64,000 nucleotides of DNA from Wenyingzhuangia fucanilytica (GTDB lineage: Bacteria; Bacteroidota; Bacteroidia; Flavobacteriales; Flavobacteriaceae), in assembly GCF_001697185.1 (NCBI RefSeq), contig NZ_CP014224.1:2464501-2528500 (forward strand), read 5' to 3'. Position 1 is the stretch's first letter. Every line of letters starts with the position of its first letter. The notes beneath the pieces were generated by a model. The model had not been told where the DNA came from, ran no database searches, and saw only the letters and a program-made list of their open reading frames with translations. Both the position numbers and the translations under genes were made by a program. Of this stretch, positions 9,254 through 18,568 are shown piece by piece.

Positions 9254-11163
9254 AAAATACTATTGCAGAAAGGATTACAGATTTCATCAAAACCTATCCT
9301 CCTTTTGATAACTTACCCTACAACGATCTTTATCAACTTGCCGAAGAAACAAAAGTTATTTATTTAGATAAAGATGAAACGCTTTTCACTCAAGGAAAAC
9401 CCGCTAAGGAACATTTTTTTATTGTTAACCAAGGAGCCATAAGAATTTACCGTTACGAGGGAGAAAAAAACATTGAGGTTGAAATGTGTGACGAAGGTGA
9501 TGTTTTAGGATTAAGAGCTTTAATTGTAAACGAAAACTACAATCTAAATGCTAAAGCTTACGAAGAATCTATTGTATACGGAATTCCTATCCATATTTTT
9601 AATGATAAATTTGAAAACAACCCAGAGGTTAGTAAATATTTAATCACTCGTTTTGCTAGTAACTCTTCTACTAGATTTTCTCAAGAGGATAACGAAAGAA
9701 TTTTTGCAGATTACAAAAGAACAACCAATACAGATTATTTTAGTTCTAAAATTAGTAATTTGATGACTACAGCTGTTTGTTGTAATCATAAATCTACCAT
9801 TCAAGAGGCTGCACAAATTATGAGCGATAATAAAATCAGCTCTATTTTTATCTTAAAAAAAGACAAACCAACAGGAATTATTACCAATAAAGATTTACTA
9901 CATAAAGTTGCTACGGGTAAATATGGAGTAGATGAAAATGTAAAAAAAATTATGGCTTCGCCTGTAATTTCTGCCTCTCCTAACGTTTCAATTGCCGAGG
10001 CACAAATTATTATGCTTAAAAACAAGATTGGAAACGTTTGTGTAACTAAAGATGGAACCCCTGATAGTAAATTATTAGGAATGTTAACTCAACAAGACAT
10101 TGTAGCATCACTTAGTAACAACCCTGCTGTATTGATGAAACAAATTAGTAGAGCTAGAACTATTCCTAGACTTAGAGACTTAAGGCAACAACTAAATGAT
10201 CTTTTAAAAAGATACATTAACCAACATATTTCTTTTACACACACCCTTACAGTGGTTGCAGAATTAAATGAGACTATCAATCAAAAAGCTGTTGAAATTT
10301 CTATTAAGGAATTAGATAAAACTCCTCCTGTAAGATTTGCTTTTTTTGCTTTAGGTAGTCAGGCTAGAAAAGAACAGTTGGTTCCTACAGACCAAGATAA
10401 TGGAATTATTTTTGAAGATGTTCCGGCTCATAAATTAGAAGATATTAGATCTTTTTTCACAGAACTTGCTGCTGTAATTAGTAAAAACCTACACTCAATT
10501 GGATACGAATATTGTCCTGCAGAAATGATGGCTAGTAATCCTGAGTGGTGCTTATCTAAAAGCGAATGGGAAGAAAAATTTAAAGAGTGGATTTTTAATC
10601 CAAACGAAAAAAACATCTTGTTAAGCTCTATCTTTTTTGATTTCAACTTTGTTTATGGTGATAAAGAATTGGTAAACGACATGTCGGCCATAGTTCATGA
10701 AAGCACTAAAAACAATCACCGATTTTATATGTTTATGGCTAAAGATGCTTTAAAAAGTCCTAGTCCACTTGGATTTTTTAGACAATTTTTAGTAGATCAA
10801 GATGGAGCTCATAAAGATCATTTTAACATCAAACAAAGAGCCTTAATGCCATTGATTGATGCCGCTAGAATTTTAACCCTACAACACAATTTAAAAGGAA
10901 TTAACAACACTCCAGAAAGATATTATAAGCTAAGAGAACTTGAACCACAAAATGCAGAAATATACGAGGCTTGTGCCTATGCCTTTAAAGCTTTGTTAAA
11001 ATACAAAACCAAAAATGGACTAGATACACTTGGAGAAGATGATGGTAAATTTATCAAATTAGAAAACTTATCAAAATCAGATAAAGTAAAGCTAAGACGT
11101 TGTTTTAAGCCTATTAAAAGTATTCAAGAAGTCATCACCATTCGTTTTCAACCTACATTATAA
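9250..11163 (+). CDS. Cyclic-nucleotide-binding / CBS / DUF294 nucleotidyltransferase-like signalling protein
   Basis: A 637-residue cytoplasmic protein. Residues ~20-130 are a cNMP-binding (Crp-like) domain (QGKPAKEHFFIVNQGAIRIY). Residues ~165-295 contain two CBS motifs (ISSIFILKKDKPTGIITNKD, then GNVCVTKDG and LGMLTQQDI). From ~300 on is the DUF294 module with a GlnD-like nucleotidyltransferase core (LGSQARKEQLVPTDQDNG), followed by its substrate-binding domain. The architecture matches family proteins thought to couple nucleotide sensing to nucleotidyl transfer. The downstream DnaQ-like exonuclease is a usual partner. Actual ligand and target are unknown. Confidence 0.9.
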   Translation: MKNTIAERITDFIKTYPPFDNLPYNDLYQLAEETKVIYLDKDETLFTQGKPAKEHFFIVNQGAIRIYRYEGEKNIEVEMCDEGDVLGLRALIVNENYNLNAKAYEESIVYGIPIHIFNDKFENNPEVSKYLITRFASNSSTRFSQEDNERIFADYKRTTNTDYFSSKISNLMTTAVCCNHKSTIQEAAQIMSDNKISSIFILKKDKPTGIITNKDLLHKVATGKYGVDENVKKIMASPVISASPNVSIAEAQIIMLKNKIGNVCVTKDGTPDSKLLGMLTQQDIVASLSNNPAVLMKQISRARTIPRLRDLRQQLNDLLKRYINQHISFTHTLTVVAELNETINQKAVEISIKELDKTPPVRFAFFALGSQARKEQLVPTDQDNGIIFEDVPAHKLEDIRSFFTELAAVISKNLHSIGYEYCPAEMMASNPEWCLSKSEWEEKFKEWIFNPNEKNILLSSIFFDFNFVYGDKELVNDMSAIVHESTKNNHRFYMFMAKDALKSPSPLGFFRQFLVDQDGAHKDHFNIKQRALMPLIDAARILTLQHNLKGINNTPERYYKLRELEPQNAEIYEACAYAFKALLKYKTKNGLDTLGEDDGKFIKLENLSKSDKVKLRRCFKPIKSIQEVITIRFQPTL

Positions 11164-11172
11164 AATCAAGCT

Positions 11173-11868
11173 ATGTGGAATAATATCAAAAAAAACATAG
11201 ACTACTTTTTAAAAAAAAGACATCTACCCGAATATTGGAAAGAATATGTAGAAACCTTAAAAAATATTCCGACCAAAAGTATTGAAGATTCAAGATTTGT
11301 AGTTTTTGATTGTGAAACTTCTGGACTGAACCCTAAAGAAGATAGAATTTTATCTATGGGTGCAGTAATCATTAACGGAAATACCATCAACATTAAAGAT
11401 AATTTTGAAATCTATTTAGAGCAAGATGTTTTTAATAGAGAAAGTGTGCCTATTCACGGTTTACTAAAACACGGAAAACAAAAAAAAATATCCGAAGAAG
11501 AAGCCATTAAACTTTTCTTAAAATATATAGAAGGAGCTATTTTGGTAGGACATCACATTAGTTTTGATGTTAGTTGTGTTAATTATGCTCTTAAAAGAAT
11601 GGGCTTACCTAAATTAAAAAACAGAGTTTTAGATACAGGAATTTTATTTAAAAAAACTAAGCATCAACTATACTCAGAAGCATTTTCAAAAGTGTTTAGT
11701 TTAGATGAAGTTTGTGATGAATTAAAAGTTAAAAAGAAAGATAGACATACAGCATCTGGTGATGCCTATATTACAGCTATTGTATTTTTTAAAATATTGG
11801 GTAGGCTAAACAGAAATAACGATTTAACTCTTAAAGAATTATTTTATACCCCAAAAATGATTTACTAA
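11173..11868 (+). CDS. DnaQ-like 3'-5' exonuclease
   Basis: A 231-residue DEDDh exonuclease. Motif I is FVVFDCETSGL (Asp and Glu), motif II ILVGHHISFDVSCVNYAL, and motif III RHTASGDA (HxxxxD). It resembles DNA polymerase III epsilon-type proteins but lacks polymerase-binding extensions. It starts 9 bp after the CBS/DUF294 gene and is likely in the same operon; the pair may work on signalling nucleotides or nucleic acid, which the sequence does not settle. Confidence 0.87.
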   Translation: MWNNIKKNIDYFLKKRHLPEYWKEYVETLKNIPTKSIEDSRFVVFDCETSGLNPKEDRILSMGAVIINGNTINIKDNFEIYLEQDVFNRESVPIHGLLKHGKQKKISEEEAIKLFLKYIEGAILVGHHISFDVSCVNYALKRMGLPKLKNRVLDTGILFKKTKHQLYSEAFSKVFSLDEVCDELKVKKKDRHTASGDAYITAIVFFKILGRLNRNNDLTLKELFYTPKMIY

Positions 11869-12050
11869 GCTCTTTTCATTTTGAAAATCATAAAGAATAA
11901 TTTAACTTTAAAAGGTTGATTTATTGCTATGATTATTTACAGATATAGTTTTACGAGATACAACTATTGTAAAAATCGATAGCGAATTAAAAATCAATTA
12001 ATTTTTACTATGTATTTTTAACCTGTAAATTAAAAACATATCAAATTATT

Positions 12051-13496
12051 ATGAAAAGATTAACTTCACAAAACGGTGCACCAATATCTGATGATCACAA
12101 TAGTATTTCTGCGGGTAGCAGAGGCTCTTTAACTTTTGACAATTGGCAATTGATGGAAAAACTGGCTCACTTTAACAGAGAAAGAATTCCAGAAAGAGTA
12201 GTACACGCTAGAGGTTACGGTGCTTATGGTACCTTTAAGCTAACCAAAGATTTAAGCGACTACACCATTGCTAAATTTTTACAAAATACTGGAAAAGAAA
12301 CAAAAGTATTTGCTAGATTTTCTACCGTTGCAGGAGGACAAGACTCAAGTGATTATGTAAGAGATGTTAGAGGTTTTTCATTAAAGTTTTATACCGAAGA
12401 AGGAAATTGGGATATGGTGGGTAACAACACACCTGTATTCTTTTTAAGAGACCCTTCTAAATTTCCAGACTTTATACATTCTCAAAAAAAAGATCCTAAA
12501 ACCAATGTTCCAAACCCATCAAACCACTTTGAGTTTTGGGCAAGTAATCCACAATCATTACATCAAGTAACGATATTGATGTCAGAAAGAGGAATCCCTT
12601 TTTCTTTAAGACATATGAACGGATACGCTTCTCACACTTTAAGTTTTTGGAATAACAATGGAGAGCGTTTTTGGGTAAAATGGCATTTTAAAACCAATCA
12701 AGGAATTAAAACTTTAACCAATGAAGAAGCTGCTTTAAAAGACGCACATGGTATGCAAGAGGATTTGGTTTCATCTATAGAAAATGGTGACTTTCCTAGT
12801 TGGACTGTAAAAGTTCAAATCATGCCAGAAAAAGATGCTGAAACTTATGATATCAATCCTTTTGACTTGACTAAAGTTTGGCCTCATTCTGATTATCCTT
12901 TGGTAGAAATTGGGCAATTAGAATTAAATGAAAACGTAACAAATTATTTTGCAGAAACAGAACAGTCTGCCTTTAGTCCAGGGAACTTGGTGCCAGGACT
13001 AGGAGCTTCTCCTGATAAAATGTTACAAGCTAGATTATTTGCTTATGGTGATGCACATAGATACAGAGTTGGAGCTAATCATAATCAAATTCCTGTAAAC
13101 AGTCCTAAATGCCCAGTACACCACTATCAACAAGATGGGGCTATGGCTACAGGAGGTTGCCCATATGGTCATGGATCTTCAACAAAAAACGAAGCTGTAA
13201 ATTTCTATCCAAACGACAGAGATGATGCTCCTAAACAAGATGAAAGTATAGCTGAACCACCTTTAAAAATTAATGCAGACACCATTGCAAGGTTTGATAG
13301 TAGAGAGGAAGACAATTACTCACAAGCAGGAAATTTATTTAGAATAATGAGTGATGAGCAAAAAGAAACCTTAACTAATAATATTGTAGGAGGATTACAA
13401 CATGCCAATGCTGATATTCAAAAAAGGATGATTGCTCAATTTGAGAAAGCCGATCCAGAATACGGAAAATTGGTTTCAGAAAAATTAAAAAATTAA
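12051..13496 (+). CDS. katA: Monofunctional heme catalase
   Basis: A 481-residue small-subunit catalase that breaks hydrogen peroxide into water and oxygen in the cytoplasm. The distal His52 sits in ERVVHARGYGAYG, Asn125 in DMVGNNTPVFF, and the heme-ligating Tyr332 in RLFAYGDAHRYR. Length fits the small-subunit class that binds NADPH. It is a single-gene unit ending in a strong hairpin. The 182-bp leader region is AT-rich; I found no convincing OxyR site. Confidence 0.95.
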   Translation: MKRLTSQNGAPISDDHNSISAGSRGSLTFDNWQLMEKLAHFNRERIPERVVHARGYGAYGTFKLTKDLSDYTIAKFLQNTGKETKVFARFSTVAGGQDSSDYVRDVRGFSLKFYTEEGNWDMVGNNTPVFFLRDPSKFPDFIHSQKKDPKTNVPNPSNHFEFWASNPQSLHQVTILMSERGIPFSLRHMNGYASHTLSFWNNNGERFWVKWHFKTNQGIKTLTNEEAALKDAHGMQEDLVSSIENGDFPSWTVKVQIMPEKDAETYDINPFDLTKVWPHSDYPLVEIGQLELNENVTNYFAETEQSAFSPGNLVPGLGASPDKMLQARLFAYGDAHRYRVGANHNQIPVNSPKCPVHHYQQDGAMATGGCPYGHGSSTKNEAVNFYPNDRDDAPKQDESIAEPPLKINADTIARFDSREEDNYSQAGNLFRIMSDEQKETLTNNIVGGLQHANADIQKRMIAQFEKADPEYGKLVSEKLKN

Positions 13497-13502
13497 CTAT
13501 TT

Positions 13503-13533
13503 AAAAATCTCAACTGAATAAGTTGAGATTTTT
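13503..13533 (+). terminator. Rho-independent terminator of the catalase gene
   Basis: The 13-bp perfect stem AAAAATCTCAACT (13503-13515) pairs with its complement at 13521-13533 around the loop GAATA, followed by more T's. It lies 6 bp after the catalase stop. Confidence 0.92.
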
Positions 13534-13605
13534 TTAATAAAAACACTCAATTGTTAAATTTTTATATTCTACCCCAAATACATGCATCAAAGGTGAAGAT
13601 GAGAG

Positions 13606-13635
13606 TTTTTATGTTATTATAATCTATTACCTTTG
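13606..13635 (+). promoter_or_regulatory. Bacteroidetes-type promoter of mqo
   Basis: TACCTTTG at 13628-13635 is a perfect match to the TAnnTTTG -7 box. A T-rich TTTTT at 13606-13610 sits at about the right distance for the -33 element. The box is 37 bp before the mqo start. Confidence 0.6.
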
Positions 13636-13672
13636 TACTGAATAAAAAAAACCACACAAATAAACGTCCAAA

Positions 13673-15031
13673 ATGCCTAAAACTACAACCATAAAACATG
13701 CTGATTTTGTATTGATTGGTGGAGGAATTATGAGTGCCACATTGGCTGTATTACTTTACGAAAAGTTTCCTGGTAAAAAAATTACCGTGATTGAAAAACT
13801 TCCAAAAATGGCTGAAGAAAGTTCAGAAGCTTGGAACAACGCAGGAACGGGACACGCAGGAAATTGTGAGTTAAATTATACTCCTGAGAAAAACGGAACT
13901 ATAGATCCTGCCAAAGCATTAAAAACAGCAGCTCAGTTTTATGATACTTTAGCGTTTTGGAGAGATTGTGCAGAAAAAGGATACATTCAAAACATTAATA
14001 AATGTATTTCTTCTGTACCACACATTAGTTTTGTTCAAGGAAAAAAAGACGTTGAGTTTTTAGAAAAAAGATGGAACGTTTTAAAAGAAACTGAACATTT
14101 TAAAGACATGATTTTTTCTAAAGACATAGAAAAAATTAAAGAATGGATTCCGTTAATGATGGAAAAGCGTAGCAAAAGATCTGCCGTTGCTGCTACCTAC
14201 ATGGAAAACGGATACGATGTAAATTTTGGAGAAGTTGCAGAGCAAATCTTCCGATTTTTAGGAAAACAACCTAATGTTGATTTGGTGAACGACAGTAACG
14301 TTATCAATTTACAAAAAACAGAAAACAAGCGTTGGTTATTAAGTGTTAAAGGACAAAATGTTGGTAAACACTGGAAAATAGTATCTAACTATGTATTTGT
14401 TGGTGCTGGTGGTGGTGCTTTAAAACTATTAGAAAAATCTGATATTAGAGAAGCAAGAGGTTACGGTGGTTTCCCTATTAGTGGATTGTGGTTACGTTGT
14501 ACCAACCCAGAAATCATAGAACAACATCATGCTAAAGTATACGGAAAAGCTAAAAAAGGAGCTCCTCCAATGTCTGTTCCACACATGGATACTAGAATGA
14601 TTAACGGACGTAAAGAATTATTATTTGGACCTTATGCAGGATTTACCACAAAATTCTTAAAACACGGTTCTCATTTTGATTTACCTAAATCTGTGGAATT
14701 TGATAATATTATGAGCTTATTAGGAGCTGGTTATCACAATTTACCATTGGTAGGTTATTTAGTTAAACAAGTACGTTTAAAATTTGAAGACAGAATGGAT
14801 ATGCTGCGTGAATTTTATCCTGAAGCAAAGGATGAAGATTGGAAAGTTGTAGTAGCAGGTCAACGTGTTCAGATTATTAAAAAAGATAAAAACGGAAAAG
14901 GTAAACTAGAGTTTGGAACAGAAGTTATTGTTTCTAGAGACAAAAGTATTGCCGGTTTGTTAGGGGCATCTCCTGGAGCTTCTACTTCTTATTCTGTAAT
15001 GAAGAGTGTTATGGAAAAATGTTTTAAATAA
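13673..15031 (+). CDS. mqo: Malate:quinone oxidoreductase
   Basis: A 452-residue FAD-dependent, membrane-associated dehydrogenase that oxidises malate to oxaloacetate and passes electrons to (mena)quinone. Visible are the FAD-binding VLIGGGIMSATL near the N-terminus, the Mqo signature EAWNNAGTGHAGNCELNYTP, and the C-terminal LLGASPGASTSYSVM. Many Mqo proteins run roughly 40 residues beyond this point; here the protein ends at MEKCFK and a terminator follows at once, so the short C-terminus is real in this sequence. It would act in the TCA cycle alongside menaquinone made by MenD. Confidence 0.93.
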   Translation: MPKTTTIKHADFVLIGGGIMSATLAVLLYEKFPGKKITVIEKLPKMAEESSEAWNNAGTGHAGNCELNYTPEKNGTIDPAKALKTAAQFYDTLAFWRDCAEKGYIQNINKCISSVPHISFVQGKKDVEFLEKRWNVLKETEHFKDMIFSKDIEKIKEWIPLMMEKRSKRSAVAATYMENGYDVNFGEVAEQIFRFLGKQPNVDLVNDSNVINLQKTENKRWLLSVKGQNVGKHWKIVSNYVFVGAGGGALKLLEKSDIREARGYGGFPISGLWLRCTNPEIIEQHHAKVYGKAKKGAPPMSVPHMDTRMINGRKELLFGPYAGFTTKFLKHGSHFDLPKSVEFDNIMSLLGAGYHNLPLVGYLVKQVRLKFEDRMDMLREFYPEAKDEDWKVVVAGQRVQIIKKDKNGKGKLEFGTEVIVSRDKSIAGLLGASPGASTSYSVMKSVMEKCFK

Positions 15032-15050
15032 AAACGATACACATATAAAA

Positions 15051-15077
15051 AAATCCCAACTCTCTGAGTTGGGATTT
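15051..15077. terminator. Bidirectional terminator between mqo and the PL8 gene
   Basis: AATCCCAACT (15052-15061) pairs with AGTTGGGATT (15067-15076) around the loop CTCTG, with an A-run on the left and a T-run on the right. It sits between two convergent genes. Confidence 0.9.
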
Positions 15078-15089
15078 TTTATTTAAAAG

Positions 15090-17162
15090 CTATTTCTTTT
15101 TAAGTACCACCGTTATACTTTTTCCTTTATCATAAATATCTGTAGGTAAATCAATACTAAATAAAGTAGTCTTGTTTTTAATTTTTACATCTTTAGATGT
15201 TTCCACCTCAAACTCACCACTAATCTCAAAAGACAATTGCTTTTTTTGTTGAGTAGGATCTACAACTTTTACAATCCAATCTTTATTGCTTTTCTCCATA
15301 GTTAACAAACAAGGAGAATGGATTCGTATTTTCTGTTTTTTACCAAACGTTACTTCACAAGGTTCAAAAGCAGTAATGGCTATTTTTTCTCCTTTGTTAA
15401 AACTTAAGGCATGTACTTTTTTATTAAGCACAAGCACATTTGCTAACGTATTTTTAATTTCTTTTTTTATTTGATTTTTCCCTATACCTACTACACTTAC
15501 ATACGCATAAGCAGCATTGTTTGGGCTTTTTCCATGATTGATTTCAACATCAAAAATATCTTTAGATATTAATTCATCCGTATGCCAAGACAATACCTTT
15601 TTCCAACTCCCCGTTTGTTTTTCTTGTGTAACTTTTAACTCTTGCTTATCTAAACTTATATAAGCAATGCTATCGTGCCACACAGCTGTTGTTTTTCCTT
15701 TCTTTTTAAGCTCAAAAACTTCTCCCTTTTTGTAACATTGATTAATGGTGGTAACCAAATCAAACTCTGCATTACTGTTGATGGCTGAACCTAAAGCATA
15801 AACATAATTGTCTATAAAAAAATAGGATTTGTTTGCCTCTACACCATCTCTTCTATATTTAAAAGCAGATAATCCAATGTTTTCACTTTTTAAACCACCA
15901 GTAAAATGAGATCCGTTTTTATATCCATCCCAAGTTAAAACCTTAATTTTTGAAGTGTCTTGAACCGTAGTGGTACCTGGTAATTTTTTCCAATTCCAAA
16001 CAGGATAAATTTCATGATATTCATCTCCTCTACGATAAATTAAGTTGGTTCCATCTCCTAAATAATATCCTTGCAAATTTTCTCCATTACCGGCTTCACC
16101 ACCAATTACACGCTGAGATGACATTCTAAGTGCCGTAAAAAAAGTATTTGCTCTGTATAAGCTATAATCTGAATTTCTAAAATGTACGTATTCCTTAGGA
16201 GCTTCCGTTGGATTTTTATGCTCATCAAAAGCATTAAACTTTTTCTCCAAACTTTTATACAAATCTGCTTTAGATATAGGCCCTCTATATTTTTTTCCGT
16301 TTACTTCTTCTGGAAAAATTTGTCTTCCGGTAGCCAAGGTTTCATATTTTCCTTTGTACACTACTTTTTGCTGACCTTTAAACATTAAATTCCGCATTAA
16401 GTCTACTTGCTCTGTAGAAAAGGTAACATCAGTTTTATTAAAAATAAACATCCATTTTATGATGTCTTCTGCAAAGTGCAATCCATAATTTCCAAACTGA
16501 GGTTGGGGTCCATGTTGATGAAATGAAAAATCGGGTTGAATCCCTTCTTCATAAGGTTTTGAAAGTACCATAACTGATTTAATAGTCTCAGCTGACTTTT
16601 GTATCAATTCATCATTCCCTCTTAACAATTCACGCATAAACACATTACCACTTAACCAAATTTTATTCTGACCTGTCATATATATTTTTGACTTATCCAT
16701 AATTTCTAAAGATTTAATCATGGTAGTATCTGGAATCATAGATTCGCACAACACAAGTGTAGGCCCTAAACTTTGTGGAACACCTATTTCTTGATGCCAC
16801 CAATTATCGCTATAAAAATTATTATCAGTCCAATAGTTAAGAACCCCTACTATAACTTTTGCCATTTTAGGAGAATGGTAATATTTACTCTTAGGGTAAT
16901 GATAAGCCTTTGCTAAAGTAATCAACCTTTTTAGATGTGTTCTTGGTTGCCAATTGCTTCTTCTATGCATTTGATAGTCGATATCTGTAAAAGAAAAATC
17001 TTGATCTAAAATATTTAACAGCAATTTTACCTCAGATTCCTCTACCTCATCTAATAAATAAAATTCTTTAAAATTTTGTTTTAGCTTTTCAATATCAACC
17101 GCATAAACCCATTGATTTAAAAACAAAAACACCACTATTAAAATACACTTGTAAATTTTCAT
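15090..17162 (-). CDS. Polysaccharide lyase family 8 protein (chondroitin/hyaluronan/xanthan lyase family)
   Basis: A 690-residue secreted lyase from ATG 17162, where a signal peptide (KIYKCILIVVFLFLNQWVYA) begins; the in-frame TTG 21 bp upstream is less likely. PL8 hallmarks: NWWHQEIGVP (120-129), TGQN with catalytic Asn166, FHQHGPQPQFGNYG with His217 and Tyr226 spaced by nine residues as in known PL8 enzymes, and YHEIYPVWNWKKLPGTT. The enzyme eliminates uronic-acid-containing glycans. Neighbours give no PUL context, so the substrate (chondroitin, hyaluronan, xanthan or other) is open. Confidence 0.88.
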   Translation of the reverse strand: MKIYKCILIVVFLFLNQWVYAVDIEKLKQNFKEFYLLDEVEESEVKLLLNILDQDFSFTDIDYQMHRRSNWQPRTHLKRLITLAKAYHYPKSKYYHSPKMAKVIVGVLNYWTDNNFYSDNWWHQEIGVPQSLGPTLVLCESMIPDTTMIKSLEIMDKSKIYMTGQNKIWLSGNVFMRELLRGNDELIQKSAETIKSVMVLSKPYEEGIQPDFSFHQHGPQPQFGNYGLHFAEDIIKWMFIFNKTDVTFSTEQVDLMRNLMFKGQQKVVYKGKYETLATGRQIFPEEVNGKKYRGPISKADLYKSLEKKFNAFDEHKNPTEAPKEYVHFRNSDYSLYRANTFFTALRMSSQRVIGGEAGNGENLQGYYLGDGTNLIYRRGDEYHEIYPVWNWKKLPGTTTVQDTSKIKVLTWDGYKNGSHFTGGLKSENIGLSAFKYRRDGVEANKSYFFIDNYVYALGSAINSNAEFDLVTTINQCYKKGEVFELKKKGKTTAVWHDSIAYISLDKQELKVTQEKQTGSWKKVLSWHTDELISKDIFDVEINHGKSPNNAAYAYVSVVGIGKNQIKKEIKNTLANVLVLNKKVHALSFNKGEKIAITAFEPCEVTFGKKQKIRIHSPCLLTMEKSNKDWIVKVVDPTQQKKQLSFEISGEFEVETSKDVKIKNKTTLFSIDLPTDIYDKGKSITVVLKKK

Positions 17163-17229
17163 CCTCAACTTTTCTGTTTGCAAATACTAAACTAACCAAT
17201 TCTAATGTATAGAACCTTTTATAAAATAA

Positions 17230-17264
17230 AAAAGTAGCTTAGGTAATATACCCAAGCTACTTTT
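17230..17264 (-). terminator. Rho-independent terminator of the DEAD helicase gene
   Basis: AAAAGTAGCTT (17230-17240) pairs with AAGCTACTTTT (17254-17264), extended by three further pairs after one mismatch. It lies 28 bp beyond the helicase stop on the minus strand. Confidence 0.85.
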
Positions 17265-17291
17265 AAATTGTAATTTCTAAACTACTAGAAT

Positions 17292-18410
17292 TTATGCAAT
17301 TGTATATTTTCCAAAATGGATTTTAAATTCTTTTTGCAAAGCTTGTAATTGTTCTAATTCTTTAGACAACACAATGGCTAAAGACAATCCTTTGTTTCCT
17401 CCTCTTGCCGTTCTACCACTTCTGTGTACAAAATATTCTGTATTCTCTGGCAATTGATAATGGATTACGTAGTTTACATTAGGAACATCAATTCCTCTTG
17501 CCGCTACATCTGTACAAATTAATAATTGGCTAGCTCCATTTTTAAAAGAACGTAACGATTTTTCTCTATCACGTTGTCCCATATCACCTTCTAAAGCAGT
17601 AACAGAAAAACCTTCTTCTGCCAATTCTTCTTTTAGTTTTTGAGCTCCTAATTTTGTTTTACAGAACACAATTCCCTTTTCCATTCCTCTACTTTCTACA
17701 AAACTAATTAGCACATCTAACTTTTGTCCTAAAGTAGTAGAGATAAATTTATGAGAAATATTTTCGTTAATTAATTGATTGGCCTCCACCTCTACACGAA
17801 CTGGATTGTTCATATATGTTTTAACCAAACTATTTAAAGCATTTGGAAACGTTGCAGAAAACAACCATGTATTTTTAGATGCTGTAGAATATTTTAAAAT
17901 TCTATTTAAGTCTGGTAAAAATCCCATGCTTAACATTTCATCAGCCTCATCTAACACCATCATTTTTATGTTGCTAATATCTATAGCAGCTCTATCTAAC
18001 AAATCGCACAAACGACCAGGAGTAGCCACTACCACATGTGTAGTTCTTTCTAACCTTTCTATTTGTACATCAATTTTTTCTCCACCATATACAGCTTCGC
18101 AAAAAATTCTTTCTGGAGCGTATTTGGTTAATTTAAATAATTGCTTTTTTATTTGCTGAGCCAACTCCCTTGTTGGAGCCAAAACCAATGCTTGAATTTG
18201 GTTTTTCTTTGGGTTTATTTTTTGCAACAACGGCAATCCAAAAGCAATGGTTTTACCCGTTCCTGTTTGTGCTTTACCAATATAATCTATTTGTCCATCT
18301 AACAATTTAGGAATGGTTCTGTATTGTATTTCTGTAGGTGTTTTCACTCCTATTTCTTTCATAGACTTTATAAAGTCATCAGAAACCCCTAATTCTTTAA
18401 AATTTTTCAA
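17292..18410 (-). CDS. DEAD-box RNA helicase (RhlE-like)
   Basis: A 372-residue helicase core with Q motif TPTEIQYRTIP, motif I AQTGTGKT, Ia PTRELAQQ, Ib TPGR, II DEAD, III SAT, V RGIDVPNVNYVIHY and VI HRSGRTARGG. It lacks the long basic C-terminal tail of many RhlE-type proteins. It likely remodels RNA in ribosome assembly or cold adaptation. No ATG exists in frame near the start; TTG at 18408-18410 fits the family N-terminus (KNFKELGVSDDF), preceded by ATT. It is a single-gene unit between two terminators. Confidence 0.92.
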   Translation of the reverse strand: MKNFKELGVSDDFIKSMKEIGVKTPTEIQYRTIPKLLDGQIDYIGKAQTGTGKTIAFGLPLLQKINPKKNQIQALVLAPTRELAQQIKKQLFKLTKYAPERIFCEAVYGGEKIDVQIERLERTTHVVVATPGRLCDLLDRAAIDISNIKMMVLDEADEMLSMGFLPDLNRILKYSTASKNTWLFSATFPNALNSLVKTYMNNPVRVEVEANQLINENISHKFISTTLGQKLDVLISFVESRGMEKGIVFCKTKLGAQKLKEELAEEGFSVTALEGDMGQRDREKSLRSFKNGASQLLICTDVAARGIDVPNVNYVIHYQLPENTEYFVHRSGRTARGGNKGLSLAIVLSKELEQLQALQKEFKIHFGKYTIA

Positions 18411-18458
18411 AATGTTAGTATTTAATTTCTTTGCAAAGGTACTATTATAAAAGAGAAA

Positions 18459-18481
18459 AGTCCGAGAGAATTTCTCGGACT
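18459..18481 (-). terminator. Hairpin between glmM and the helicase gene
   Basis: AGTCCGAGA (18459-18467) pairs with TCTCGGACT (18473-18481) around the loop GAATT. A nine-T run follows on the plus strand and an A-rich stretch precedes it. It lies downstream of glmM and upstream of the helicase, both on the minus strand, so it most likely ends glmM transcription. Confidence 0.75.
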
Positions 18482-18523
18482 TTTTTTTTAGATTTTAGTT
18501 ATCAATGAACCTCTCTTTTAAAC

Positions 18524-18545
18524 TCATCTCGACTCCGCTCGATGA
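18524..18545. repeat. Short GC-rich dispersed-repeat-like element
   Basis: TCATCTCGACTCCGCTCGATGA is a GC-rich, nearly palindromic 22-mer in an otherwise AT-rich spacer between glmM and the helicase gene. Similar CTCGACTCCGCTCGA elements are, from memory, scattered in intergenic regions of Flavobacteria. Only one copy was noticed here, so its repeat status is inferred. Confidence 0.4.
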
Positions 18546-18568
18546 ACTATTAATTCATTAAAAATTAT

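Noticed and set aside
11941-11990. Possible OxyR-like site (ATAG and CTAT words) upstream of catalase
   Set aside because: The spacings are 15 and 11 bases rather than the seven expected for OxyR, so the match is not better than chance in AT-rich DNA.
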